A DNA stretch of 51,767 nt from an uncultured Flavobacteriaceae bacterium (GTDB taxonomy: Bacteria; Bacteroidota; Bacteroidia; Flavobacteriales; Flavobacteriaceae), in contig CAJWAE010000003.1 in NCBI GenBank assembly GCA_913020075.1, positions 1-51,767 of the forward strand, in the 5' to 3' direction. The notes beneath the pieces were generated by a model. The model was not told where the DNA came from and did no database searches. It was given only the letters and a program-made list of their open reading frames with translations. Shown piece by piece: positions 1-9,512 of the stretch. Both the position numbers and the translations under genes were made by a program. Every line of letters begins with the position of its first letter. Within the stretch, counting starts at the first letter, position 1.

Positions 1-1541
1 AACTTATAACTCGGATTTGAAGGAATTATTACTTCTATATCTGAAATTATGATTGATTGCCCAGTTTTAACACGCGTTAGCATGTTAAGAGCCTTTTTAT
101 CCATCCTTTCTCCTTTAACAACTACGCTAGGTTGACCGGGTGCCCTAAAACGAAAAGAAACTGTCTTCAAGGGCAAATCAAAATCAAAATCTTCTAGCAC
201 TGCGGATACTTTACCTTTACCTAAGCTTGATTTTGGAGTCTTAAATGATCCAGATTTTCCGCGGAAATATCCAGCAGGTTTTGGGATATCTTTAATTCTA
301 AATGTTGAAACAGAAGAAACTTTATTTCCATCTGGTAAGGTTCCCGAAACTTTAATTTTGACATCTCTTCCTGTTTTGGGAGACAAAGTGTATTTACTAC
401 CCTTAACACGTTTAAGTCCAGGTGCTGAAGCATTTATTTTGCTATCTTGAATACCAGGTATAGAAATTGTAATTGGATTTTGAACACCCCTGTAGACTAC
501 ATTCATTTTGTCTGCAGAAATAACAGCTGAATTAGGTTTTGAAATCACTAAATAGGTCTGTTTTACAGAAATAGTAGATTCCTTCCCTTCACTTAAAAAA
601 ACAAGATCACCTTCAATATTATGATCACCTGCAGAACCTGCACTAACTTTTAATTTAACTCCACCAGGTATCAACTCATAATCAGTAGCCTTAAGCTGCC
701 TTCCATCAATTTTTAAGTTTACAGAATTAGGGTTTTGTGCTCCTCCCTTTCTTCCTAAAATAACACTGCCATTAAAAGTTTCACCTTGATAATATGCTGC
801 TTTTTCAGTTATAAGTAAACTGGTATAGTTACTCTCATTAACCGTAGATGACATTTTTAATTCCTTACCCATAAGAGTTGTCAAAACATCGTGTTCTGTT
901 TGACGTACATCATTTTGCATCATTGTTAGTTTAGCTAATGACGATATAAGTGGAAATCCTTTAAAGTTCGCAGCTAGCCATGGCTGGTCAACATTGTCTT
1001 TGTTTTTTACATTATTATTCATGTCGCCAGTAAAAAACCTAGCTTCTACCATATCTATAGACGAAGGATATTGACTACCAAATACTTGAATTACATGCAT
1101 TTTGTATTCTTGAACCATATCAAGAAAAGCAGCTGAAGCCACATCAGATCCCTCTTTGAACCAGATTACATCTAAAGCTTCTCCTTTATCCATTTCTGAA
1201 AATTTTTCAAGCTCTGGATCTTTAAGTTTTTGTTTTATAGTAATTTTATCTTTAATTTCTTTTAATTTATTAAAGAAGGCATCCGATTCTGATTTAATTT
1301 GTTTTGCAGTTCGGTCATGACCAACCCACTTTCCTTCTTTTTCTACAGCATTGACAGCTATATTTTCATACAGTAAATTGTTACTTTCAGAAACTCTAGC
1401 ATTTGCATCTTCGATTTTATCAAACATTTGCCCAAAGCCATCTAATACTTCTTTACTTACATTCAATGCAAGCATGGTGATAAATACCAAGTACATAAGA
1501 CTAATAAGTTTTTGTCTTGGGGTTTCTTTTCCTCCAGCCAT
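1..1541 (-). CDS. gldM: Gliding motility / type IX secretion protein GldM, C-terminus truncated by the window edge
   Basis: Open minus-strand frame from ATG at 1541 off the left edge, starting MAGGKETPRQKLISLMYLVFITMLALNVSKEVLDGFGQMFDKIE, typical of GldM. Missing from the ORF track because no stop lies in the window. Adjacent to gldL and gldK. Confidence 0.95.
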   Translation of the reverse strand, partial: MAGGKETPRQKLISLMYLVFITMLALNVSKEVLDGFGQMFDKIEDANARVSESNNLLYENIAVNAVEKEGKWVGHDRTAKQIKSESDAFFNKLKEIKDKITIKQKLKDPELEKFSEMDKGEALDVIWFKEGSDVASAAFLDMVQEYKMHVIQVFGSQYPSSIDMVEARFFTGDMNNNVKNKDNVDQPWLAANFKGFPLISSLAKLTMMQNDVRQTEHDVLTTLMGKELKMSSTVNESNYTSLLITEKAAYYQGETFNGSVILGRKGGAQNPNSVNLKIDGRQLKATDYELIPGGVKLKVSAGSAGDHNIEGDLVFLSEGKESTISVKQTYLVISKPNSAVISADKMNVVYRGVQNPITISIPGIQDSKINASAPGLKRVKGSKYTLSPKTGRDVKIKVSGTLPDGNKVSSVSTFRIKDIPKPAGYFRGKSGSFKTPKSSLGKGKVSAVLEDFDFDLPLKTVSFRFRAPGQPSVVVKGERMDKKALNMLTRVKTGQSIIISDIEVIIPSNPSYK

Positions 1542-1576
1542 TTTATATTATTTTTTGTTTATTGCTTTAAGCAATA

Positions 1577-2227
1577 TTATTTTTTATTCATTGCATTAAG
1601 CATTCCACCGTATACACTATTTAATGCCGCTAAATTTGCAGATAGGCTTTCCATTTGACTGCGAAGTTGTTCAGCATTATCATTGACTTTATTGCTAAAT
1701 TCAGCATTACCTTTAGAATCTTCAATTTGTTTTTTGTAGTTACTGTTAAGCAGCTCCAATTGAGTTGCCGCAGTTGCTAGACCTTGTGAATAACTTTCAG
1801 ATGATGCAATAGCATCAGTTGCTGGAGTGAGAGCATTAGCAGAGCTTTCAAGATTTTTTATGCTTTTAGCTAAAGAATTCATTAAACTAACATCTAATTT
1901 AGCTTCTTGCATTAAAGCATCTATTTTTGAAGATAAACCTTCTTCACCTCCAGCTGAGCTCACCTTTTTTGGGCCAGCACCATTAACTTTTTTGACATAT
2001 TCATTGTGTTCTTCTTTAATTTCACCCGTATTAAGTGCAGCTACTGTGAAAATTAAGGCTTCAGTACCTAATCCAAGACCCAATACAAGACCTCCTGTGA
2101 TAGGACCAATTTCAAGATGGAGAATTTTAAAAAGTGCTCCTATAATTACTACCGCACCTCCTAATCCAAATAGCATGTGCATTGATATTTTACCTCTTAA
2201 ACGTTTTTTTAGATCTTTATCAGTCAT
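1577..2227 (-). CDS. gldL: Gliding motility / type IX secretion membrane protein GldL
   Basis: 216 aa with N-terminal two-TM region (MHMLFGLGGAVVIIGALFKILHLEIGPITGG) and coiled-coil tail; located between gldM and gldK. Confidence 0.95.
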   Translation of the reverse strand: MTDKDLKKRLRGKISMHMLFGLGGAVVIIGALFKILHLEIGPITGGLVLGLGLGTEALIFTVAALNTGEIKEEHNEYVKKVNGAGPKKVSSAGGEEGLSSKIDALMQEAKLDVSLMNSLAKSIKNLESSANALTPATDAIASSESYSQGLATAATQLELLNSNYKKQIEDSKGNAEFSNKVNDNAEQLRSQMESLSANLAALNSVYGGMLNAMNKK

Positions 2228-2284
2228 TTTGATGGTTTTATTAAATTGTTTACTAATATATTAAGTTTTTTTTATCCTTTATAT

Positions 2285-3661
2285 TTATTTCATTTTTACT
2301 TCTGTCGACCCCAAGTAATCTTGAACTGTTCTAAAGCCTATAAAGCTTCTTGAAGAATCTGAATATTCATAATCTCTAGAACTTACTCTTAAGTAATAAG
2401 CTACATCTTTCCATGATCCTCCACGAACAACTTTACGCTTTTCATTAGGAAAAGACATGTTTGGATTCAAAGAAGCAACGTATTCGTATCCACCTTGATC
2501 ATAGGAGGAATTGGTCCATTCTGAAACATTACCTGCCATATTATATAAATTGTAGTCATTTGGCAAATAAGATTTGGCCTCAACAGTGTATACTGCCTGA
2601 TCTGCTGCATAATCACCTCTTAAAGGTTTAAAGTTAGCAAGAAAGCATGCTCGGTCATTTAAAAGGTATGGTGATCCCCATGGATATGTTCCTGAAGGAA
2701 TTCCTCCTCTGGCTGCAAATTCCCACTCCCCTTCAATAGGAAGTCTAAAACGACTTACTTTTGGTTTTCCCTTATCTCTTTGATAGCCATTTTTAAAGTT
2801 TGTTCTCCAATTACAAAAAGCAACTGCCTGGTTCCAAGAGATACCAACTACAGGATAGTCTTGATATGCTGGGTGGGAAAAATAATCATTGTGCATTGGC
2901 TCATTATAGGAATAAGTAAAATCCTTTATCCAAACCGTTGTGTCAGGATATATTTGAACGTTTTTTGTTGTAATAAATGGTTTTCTATCTATAAATTGTT
3001 TTTTGGAACGCTTAGATTCTGCTGCTGCACCTTCTGCATCAAACCAAGTATATTTATATACTAATTTTGAAACATCTATTTTCATTTCACCATCATACCA
3101 AAGCTCTGGAGGTAAATAAAGTGAGTCCATGACCTCAGCATATTCTTGGCTTGAATAATCATTGGCATTCCAAGTAAGATCAGCATCTAAATTTAAAGGG
3201 CGACCTTCGTAGATATTCTCACTCAAATCGTAGTAATTTTCCTTCATGTATTTCTGATATTCAGATAACTTAGAAGTGTCTGAATCTTTAAAAGCAAACT
3301 CTCCAATACCTTCTTTATCATCCTCCCCCAATTCTAACTCTGCAGCTTTTATTGCCAGCATAGCAAGTGCAGTGGAATCTTTTACCCAATAAACGAATTG
3401 TTTGTATTCACTGTTGGTTATTTCGGTTTCATCCATATAAAATGATGGAACAGTAACGGTTTTAGCGGGCGCGTTTCCAAGTTGCGCAATATCTTCATCT
3501 GATTTACCCATGATGTATGAACCGCCTTCAATAAGAACCATACCATAGGGCTTTTCACTAAACCACTTTTTTTGTTTTACACCGATAAGCTCTCCTCTAT
3601 TCTTGTTTCCACAGGAAATCACAATAAGTGAAAGGGTTAATACAACTAAAAGTTTCTTCAT
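2285..3661 (-). CDS. gldK: Gliding motility lipoprotein GldK (FGE-sulfatase-like fold)
   Basis: Lipoprotein signal MKKLLVVLTLSLIVISCGNK, then FGE-type motifs (MVLIEGGSYIMGKSDED, VVRGGSWKD, FIGFRTV). Start placed at the internal Met before the lipobox (ORF track end 3685). Confidence 0.93.
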   Translation of the reverse strand: MKKLLVVLTLSLIVISCGNKNRGELIGVKQKKWFSEKPYGMVLIEGGSYIMGKSDEDIAQLGNAPAKTVTVPSFYMDETEITNSEYKQFVYWVKDSTALAMLAIKAAELELGEDDKEGIGEFAFKDSDTSKLSEYQKYMKENYYDLSENIYEGRPLNLDADLTWNANDYSSQEYAEVMDSLYLPPELWYDGEMKIDVSKLVYKYTWFDAEGAAAESKRSKKQFIDRKPFITTKNVQIYPDTTVWIKDFTYSYNEPMHNDYFSHPAYQDYPVVGISWNQAVAFCNWRTNFKNGYQRDKGKPKVSRFRLPIEGEWEFAARGGIPSGTYPWGSPYLLNDRACFLANFKPLRGDYAADQAVYTVEAKSYLPNDYNLYNMAGNVSEWTNSSYDQGGYEYVASLNPNMSFPNEKRKVVRGGSWKDVAYYLRVSSRDYEYSDSSRSFIGFRTVQDYLGSTEVKMK

Positions 3662-3795
3662 TAATATTTTAATTAAAACTCGCATTTTATGCCTTAATCA
3701 AGCATAAAATTAATCATTTTTTCATTAATACCAATAATAAAAATTTGACGTTAATATATCATTTTAAAATTATGTAAAATTTGAAGCTTTCGAAA

Positions 3796-4944
3796 CTATA
3801 GCCTTTTTATGGCATTAAACCACCTTTCAGGAACTACATCTCGCGTAGCATCATCATAATCTTTTCTTGTGCAAGCTAATAACGTAGAAGTTTTTGATTT
3901 ATTATCCAAATGAGAATCATTTGTCAATTCCATCCACCAGCGTTGACTTTTTTCACTTTTATAAAATACCATAGTCTGATCAGAAAGAGTAACCGAATAC
4001 TTTATGAAATCCTCTGAAAACAAAACTGGATGTTCAGAAAAGCGATATTGAAACCCTTCAATAAAATACCATATCATTTGAGCTAAAAGTTGATTCATCA
4101 TAGGAGTAGAAGGCATTTCATAAATACCTAAAAAACTAACTCTGTCGCTAATTCCTGCATAACGAGTAAGAGAACAGATAGTTCTTGAATCAAGACCATT
4201 AGGCTGACCTTTTAAAGGATCTGCAATAGCTTCCCAAGAAAGGCTTTTCATGTCCATTCCAACTATATCTGAATCTCTTAAAATAGGCTCAGCTAAACTA
4301 ACATCGTCCAATATTTTCCCGAGTCTGATGCTCTCAAAGTAAAGTTTATTCATCAAATCTTTTTCTTCCAACGCACAATAATAGCTTTGAAATCCCAGAT
4401 TAGTATAATTATTTAAAACATTGGGTTTTTCCATAATAATTTTACTCATATAAGACCTTCCCGAAATCAACTCTTCTTCTTGAGAAAAATCAAAAGAACG
4501 ATCAATAGATGTGATATTAACCAACTGATTCAGATTTTGAAAAACCTGATAAATTGGAAATATTAAATCATGACTTCCTCCTATAAAAATTGGAATTATA
4601 TTCATCTGTTTGAGATGAGAAGCTATTTCTTTTACAGCAAAATATGAGTCTTCAACATTCTCTCCATTTGGTAAATTCCCTAAATCTGCAATATTAATAT
4701 TCCAGTTGCCAGGAAATAACTCGTAAAATGCTCTCCTGAATTGGTTAACATTATATTGATTATTAGGAAAAAAACTATTGCGCTGTTCTTCTAAACCAAC
4801 AATCGCTATTTGAAGACCTTTTAAATCAGGTAATCCTTTTGATAAAGTATGAAGCTGAATGTTTTTACCAATGATTTGTTTTGGCAGAAGAGAAAAACCA
4901 ACTAATACCTCATTTTCAATAGGAGAAAGCAACTCTAAACTCAT
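3796..4944 (-). CDS. Arginase/agmatinase/formimidoylglutamase-like protein, possibly non-catalytic
   Basis: Retains GGSHDLIFPIYQ and a ureohydrolase-like layout. Start overlaps the topA stop (ATGA). Other canonical ligand motifs look degenerate. Confidence 0.75.
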   Translation of the reverse strand: MSLELLSPIENEVLVGFSLLPKQIIGKNIQLHTLSKGLPDLKGLQIAIVGLEEQRNSFFPNNQYNVNQFRRAFYELFPGNWNINIADLGNLPNGENVEDSYFAVKEIASHLKQMNIIPIFIGGSHDLIFPIYQVFQNLNQLVNITSIDRSFDFSQEEELISGRSYMSKIIMEKPNVLNNYTNLGFQSYYCALEEKDLMNKLYFESIRLGKILDDVSLAEPILRDSDIVGMDMKSLSWEAIADPLKGQPNGLDSRTICSLTRYAGISDRVSFLGIYEMPSTPMMNQLLAQMIWYFIEGFQYRFSEHPVLFSEDFIKYSVTLSDQTMVFYKSEKSQRWWMELTNDSHLDNKSKTSTLLACTRKDYDDATRDVVPERWFNAIKRL

Positions 4945-7418
4945 TGTTTTTTATTGATTTTCTTTTTTGTTTTTGTTTTTGGCTTCCCAAGGTATTTCTC
5001 TGCAACTTTTAAAGTGAGTTTTTCAGCATCAATATCTTTTCCTATTTCAACCTTTTGTTTTCCTCTAATGATATTATGCCTTCCCCATCTAGCTTTTTCA
5101 ACCCTAATACCCTCATCACTCCAGTCATGAATCACTTTATCTTTTTCTTTTTGAATTTTTTCTTCAATTAAACAGACTATATCTTTCTCGCTTAATTTAT
5201 CAAAATCGTATTTTTTATTAACATTAATAAATATACCGCTCCACTTTAAAAAGGGTCCAAAGCGTCCAACTCCTTTTGTAACTGGCAACTCTTTATAAAT
5301 ATAAACAGGGGCATCTGCCTTTTGTTTTTCTTGAATTAGCTGAATAGCTATATCTAAATCAACTTCTGTTGGAAGCATTCCTTTTGGTAGAGAAATAAAT
5401 ATACTGTTGTGTTTAATATAAGGACCGAAGCGACCATTATTTACAACTATTTCTTCATCTTCGAAGGCCCCTATTTTCATTGGCATTTCAAATAATTGCA
5501 TTACTTCTTCAAAGGTTATGCTTTCCAGTTGTTGATTAGGTCCTAGACTTGCAAAAATCGATTTATCATCATCTTCAGGATCTCCAATTTGGGCCATAGG
5601 ACCAAATTTTCCTAAGCGTACTTTTACAGATCTTCCGGACTTAGGATCAACTCCTAAAATACGTTCTCCAGATTCTCGTTGAGCGTTTTCTTTAACGTGT
5701 TCAACAGTGGGGTGGAATTTATCATAAAATCCTTTTAACATTTCAGTCCAATCTTTAACTCCATTGGCAATATCATCAAAACTTTGTTCCACTTGAGCTG
5801 TAAAATTATAATCCAAAATATTTTCAAAGTTATCTACTAAGAAATCATTTACTATCATTCCAATATCAGTGGGAATTAACTTGCCTTTATCAGCGCCAAC
5901 CATTTCAGATAATTCGTCAGATTCAATAATATTATTTTTTAAAATCAATTGTTTATAGGATCTAGAGTCCCCTTCTGAAATCCCTTTCTCCACATACTTT
6001 CTGTTTTGAACTGTCGAAATAGTAGGAGCATAAGTTGAGGGTCTTCCAATACCTAATTCTTCCATTTTCTTTACTAAAGAAGCTTCAGAATACCTGTAAG
6101 GTGGGCGAGAAAAACGTTGAGTAGAAATCATTTTTTCTAGGTAAAGTTCATCTCCAACTTTAACTTTTGGAAGCATCCCATTGATTTCTTCATCATCGTC
6201 ATCAACCCCCTCTAAGTATAATTTTAAGAATCCATCGAAAGTAATAACCTCCCCTTTTCCAGTAAATGTTTCTTTATGTTTATCTGTTTTAACAATTATT
6301 TGAGTACGTTCTAGCTGTGCATCAGACATTTGTGACGCAATTGTTCTTTTCCATATCAATTCATACAATCTAGCTTGATCGTAATCAATATTCAATTGTG
6401 CCTTTGAAAAATCAGTTGGGCGAATCGCTTCATGGGCCTCTTGAGCTCCTTTGTTTTTTGTTTTAAATTTTCTTGGCTGTAAATAATTAGCTCCGTATTG
6501 AGAATCAATTTGTTTTGAAATATTTTTTTGGGCCTCTTGGGAAAGATTCACGCTATCTGTTCTCATATAAGTAATGTAACCTACTTCATATAATCGCTGT
6601 GCTAAGGTCATAGTTTTACTTACTGAGAAATATAATTTTCTAGATGCTTCTTGTTGTAAAGTTGAGGTTATAAAAGGGGCTGCAGGACTTTTTTTAGCAG
6701 GTTTTTTAGTAACCTCTTTTACATTATAAGATGCATCAATATTTTGTTTTAAAAAAATATTTGTACCATCAAGATCTGAAAAAGATTTAACTAATTGAGT
6801 TGGAATTAATTTCTTATCAGAAGTTTGAAAAAGAGCTTGAGTTTTGAAACTTTGTTGAGGTGAAAAATTTCTTATAGCTCGTTCCTGCTCAACTATAAGT
6901 CTTACAGCTACAGACTGAACTCTCCCCGCCGAAAGGCCTCCTTTTACTTTACGCCATAATACTGGGGACAATTCATAGCCAACAAGTCGATCTAAAATTC
7001 TTCTTGCCTGCTGTGCATTAACTAAATCATAATCTATTGAACGAGGAGTTTTGATTGCTTTAAGAATAGCATTTTTTGTAATTTCAGAAAAAACAATACG
7101 CTTTGAGTTTGATTCGTCTAAATTTAAAGTGTTTGCTAAATGCCATGCGATGGCTTCTCCTTCACGGTCTTCGTCACTCGCTAACCATACCATTTCAGCC
7201 TTCTTAGCTAAACTCTTTAATTCACTAACTAATTTTTTCTTGTCAGAACTAACTATATATTTAGCCGTGAAATCTCCATCAACATCAACACCTAGCTCTT
7301 TGGAGGGTAAATCCGCAATGTGGCCAAAACTAGAGGCGACTTTAAATTCCTTTCCTAAAAACTTTTCAATAGTTTTTGCTTTTGCAGGTGATTCTACAAT
7401 TACTAAATTTTTAGCCAT
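4941..7418 (-). CDS. topA: DNA topoisomerase I
   Basis: MAKNLVIVESPAKAKTIEKFLG N-terminus, TOPRIM ASDEDREGEAIAWH, active-site GYITYMRTDSVNLS, repeated C-terminal GRFGPY/FLK modules. Confidence 0.98.
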   Translation of the reverse strand: MAKNLVIVESPAKAKTIEKFLGKEFKVASSFGHIADLPSKELGVDVDGDFTAKYIVSSDKKKLVSELKSLAKKAEMVWLASDEDREGEAIAWHLANTLNLDESNSKRIVFSEITKNAILKAIKTPRSIDYDLVNAQQARRILDRLVGYELSPVLWRKVKGGLSAGRVQSVAVRLIVEQERAIRNFSPQQSFKTQALFQTSDKKLIPTQLVKSFSDLDGTNIFLKQNIDASYNVKEVTKKPAKKSPAAPFITSTLQQEASRKLYFSVSKTMTLAQRLYEVGYITYMRTDSVNLSQEAQKNISKQIDSQYGANYLQPRKFKTKNKGAQEAHEAIRPTDFSKAQLNIDYDQARLYELIWKRTIASQMSDAQLERTQIIVKTDKHKETFTGKGEVITFDGFLKLYLEGVDDDDEEINGMLPKVKVGDELYLEKMISTQRFSRPPYRYSEASLVKKMEELGIGRPSTYAPTISTVQNRKYVEKGISEGDSRSYKQLILKNNIIESDELSEMVGADKGKLIPTDIGMIVNDFLVDNFENILDYNFTAQVEQSFDDIANGVKDWTEMLKGFYDKFHPTVEHVKENAQRESGERILGVDPKSGRSVKVRLGKFGPMAQIGDPEDDDKSIFASLGPNQQLESITFEEVMQLFEMPMKIGAFEDEEIVVNNGRFGPYIKHNSIFISLPKGMLPTEVDLDIAIQLIQEKQKADAPVYIYKELPVTKGVGRFGPFLKWSGIFINVNKKYDFDKLSEKDIVCLIEEKIQKEKDKVIHDWSDEGIRVEKARWGRHNIIRGKQKVEIGKDIDAEKLTLKVAEKYLGKPKTKTKKKINKKQ

Positions 7419-7709
7419 AATCTTTTCATTTGCGAGCAAAAGTAGGTAAGTTTTTTTGTATCTCTCAAATTTTAAATGATTGATATCTCAAATTTCATCT
7501 GATAAACAACTGCTTTCAGTGGGTTATTATAGATTAAATTAATATTATTTTTATAAAAATTGTAAAGTTTTAGTATCTGAAAATATTTGACTAAACCAAA
7601 AAAACCTAATACAACCTCTCAAAAAATCTATTTCTTTGTAAAAAATACTCTTAAAAACTGTTTTTAAGATATAAGGTTATCACAGAAATTATATCTGTTT
7701 TTCAAAACT

Positions 7710-9461
7710 ATGGTAACTTTATCCCAAAATAGAATAAATCTGAAAAATTACTTACCCATATTAAGCTGGATTAAAAACTATAAATTAGTCTATCTCAAAA
7801 GTGATGTTATAGCTGGAATAACAGTCACTATTTTACTGGTTCCTCAAGGAATGGCTTATGCTCTTATAGCCGGGCTTCCTCCTATTTATGGCTTATATGC
7901 TGCTTTGGTTCCACAAATTGTCTATGCCTTTTTAGGTACATCAAGAAAATTAGCCGTGGGCCCTGTTGCCATGGACTCTCTTCTTGTTGCAGCTGGACTG
8001 AGTGCTCTTTCTATCATAGATCCCAATCAATATATTGAGATGGCTATTCTTCTAGCTTTACTAATGGGATTAATTCAGTTTTCTTTAGGTCTATTAAGAA
8101 TGGGGTTTATTGTTTCCTTTTTATCAAAACCTGTGATTAGTGGATTTACATCAGGTGCAGCAATCATAATTGGACTTAGTCAAATGAAGCATTTGATTGG
8201 AGTTCCAATTCCTCAAAGCAATAAACTTCATGTTGTTATTAAGGCTTTTTTTGAGGCTGAAAGCACTATTCACTATCCTACATTGGTAATCGGAATAATT
8301 AGTATTCTTATACTTATGTTAATTAGAAAGTATAATGAAAAAGTCCCCGCCTCTTTAATTGTTGTTATTTTAAGTATTTCGTGGATATATTTCACAGGTC
8401 AAATTGAAAAAGGAGTAGCTGTAGTTGGTTTAATTCCTGAAGGGCTTCCTTCATTAAAAATTCCTTCACTAAACTGGGAAATTATACAAACCTTAACTCC
8501 TACTGCTCTGACTTTAGCATTAGTCGCATATATGGAGGCTATTTCTATTGCAAAAGCAATTGAAGAAAAAAACAAAGATCACGAGATAAATCCCAATCAA
8601 GAATTAATAGCCTTAGGTGCGTCCAATATTGTGGGTTCATTTTTCCAATCCTATCCCACTACAGGCGGTTTTTCAAGAACCGCAGTAAATGATCAGGCAG
8701 GAGCAAAAACAGGAGTTTCTGCCCTAGTGACAGCTGCTCTGATTGCACTAGTACTAAGTTTTTTTACACATTGGTTTTACTATCTTCCAAAAGCTGTTTT
8801 ATCTGCTATTATTATGGTTGCTGTTTTTAAATTAATTGATTATAAATTTGCATTAAGACTTTATAAAACTAAAAGAGAAGAATTTGTTGTTCTAATTCTA
8901 ACTTTCTTACTGACCTTATTTATTGGAATTACCGAAGGGATTCTTTTAGGAATTGCTATTTCACTTTTTTTATTAGTTTCTCGAATCTCAAAACCACATT
9001 ACGCATTCCTAGGACGTATTGGTAAAACAAATTATTTTAAAAATAAAGATCGATTTCCTGAAGAAGTTGTGGATAGAAGAGATCTTATTATATTTCGCTT
9101 TGATGCTCAACTCTTTTTTGGAAACATTCAGTATTTCAAAACGATTATTCTTAATGCTGTTAACAAAAACCCTGATATAGTTAAAGGTTTTATTATCAAT
9201 GCGCGCGCCATTAATTATATTGACAGTACTTCAACAGAACAACTCACTCAAATAATTAAAATGCTTCAAAACAGAGGAATTCGAGTTATGATAGTTGGAG
9301 CAATTGGACCTGCACGTGACGTTATTTTGAAAAGCAAAATAATTACTACATTAAAAAAACAGAATTTATTTATCACATCTGGAGATGCCACTGATAGTTT
9401 TGATGGGATTTGTAAAAAAACTCTTCTCCAAAAAAAATTGAGCCAACAACGCAATGAATAA
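7710..9461 (+). CDS. SulP-family inorganic anion (sulfate-type) transporter with C-terminal STAS domain
   Basis: SulP signature VPQGMAYALIAGLPPIYGLYAALVPQIVYAFLGTSRKLAVGPVA; C-terminal STAS-like region (RFDAQLFFGN...INYIDSTSTEQL). Confidence 0.93.
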   Translation: MVTLSQNRINLKNYLPILSWIKNYKLVYLKSDVIAGITVTILLVPQGMAYALIAGLPPIYGLYAALVPQIVYAFLGTSRKLAVGPVAMDSLLVAAGLSALSIIDPNQYIEMAILLALLMGLIQFSLGLLRMGFIVSFLSKPVISGFTSGAAIIIGLSQMKHLIGVPIPQSNKLHVVIKAFFEAESTIHYPTLVIGIISILILMLIRKYNEKVPASLIVVILSISWIYFTGQIEKGVAVVGLIPEGLPSLKIPSLNWEIIQTLTPTALTLALVAYMEAISIAKAIEEKNKDHEINPNQELIALGASNIVGSFFQSYPTTGGFSRTAVNDQAGAKTGVSALVTAALIALVLSFFTHWFYYLPKAVLSAIIMVAVFKLIDYKFALRLYKTKREEFVVLILTFLLTLFIGITEGILLGIAISLFLLVSRISKPHYAFLGRIGKTNYFKNKDRFPEEVVDRRDLIIFRFDAQLFFGNIQYFKTIILNAVNKNPDIVKGFIINARAINYIDSTSTEQLTQIIKMLQNRGIRVMIVGAIGPARDVILKSKIITTLKKQNLFITSGDATDSFDGICKKTLLQKKLSQQRNE

Positions 9462-9512
9462 ACTTTATTTAACCCTTAAATCGTTTTTTAATTTTACCTA
9501 AAATAATTTTAA

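Noticed and set aside
1827-2264. Plus-strand 145-aa ORF and similar antisense ORFs (e.g. 7051-7449, 41079-41552, 17632-18015)
   Set aside because: They lie antisense to confidently identified conserved genes and show composition expected of shadow ORFs.
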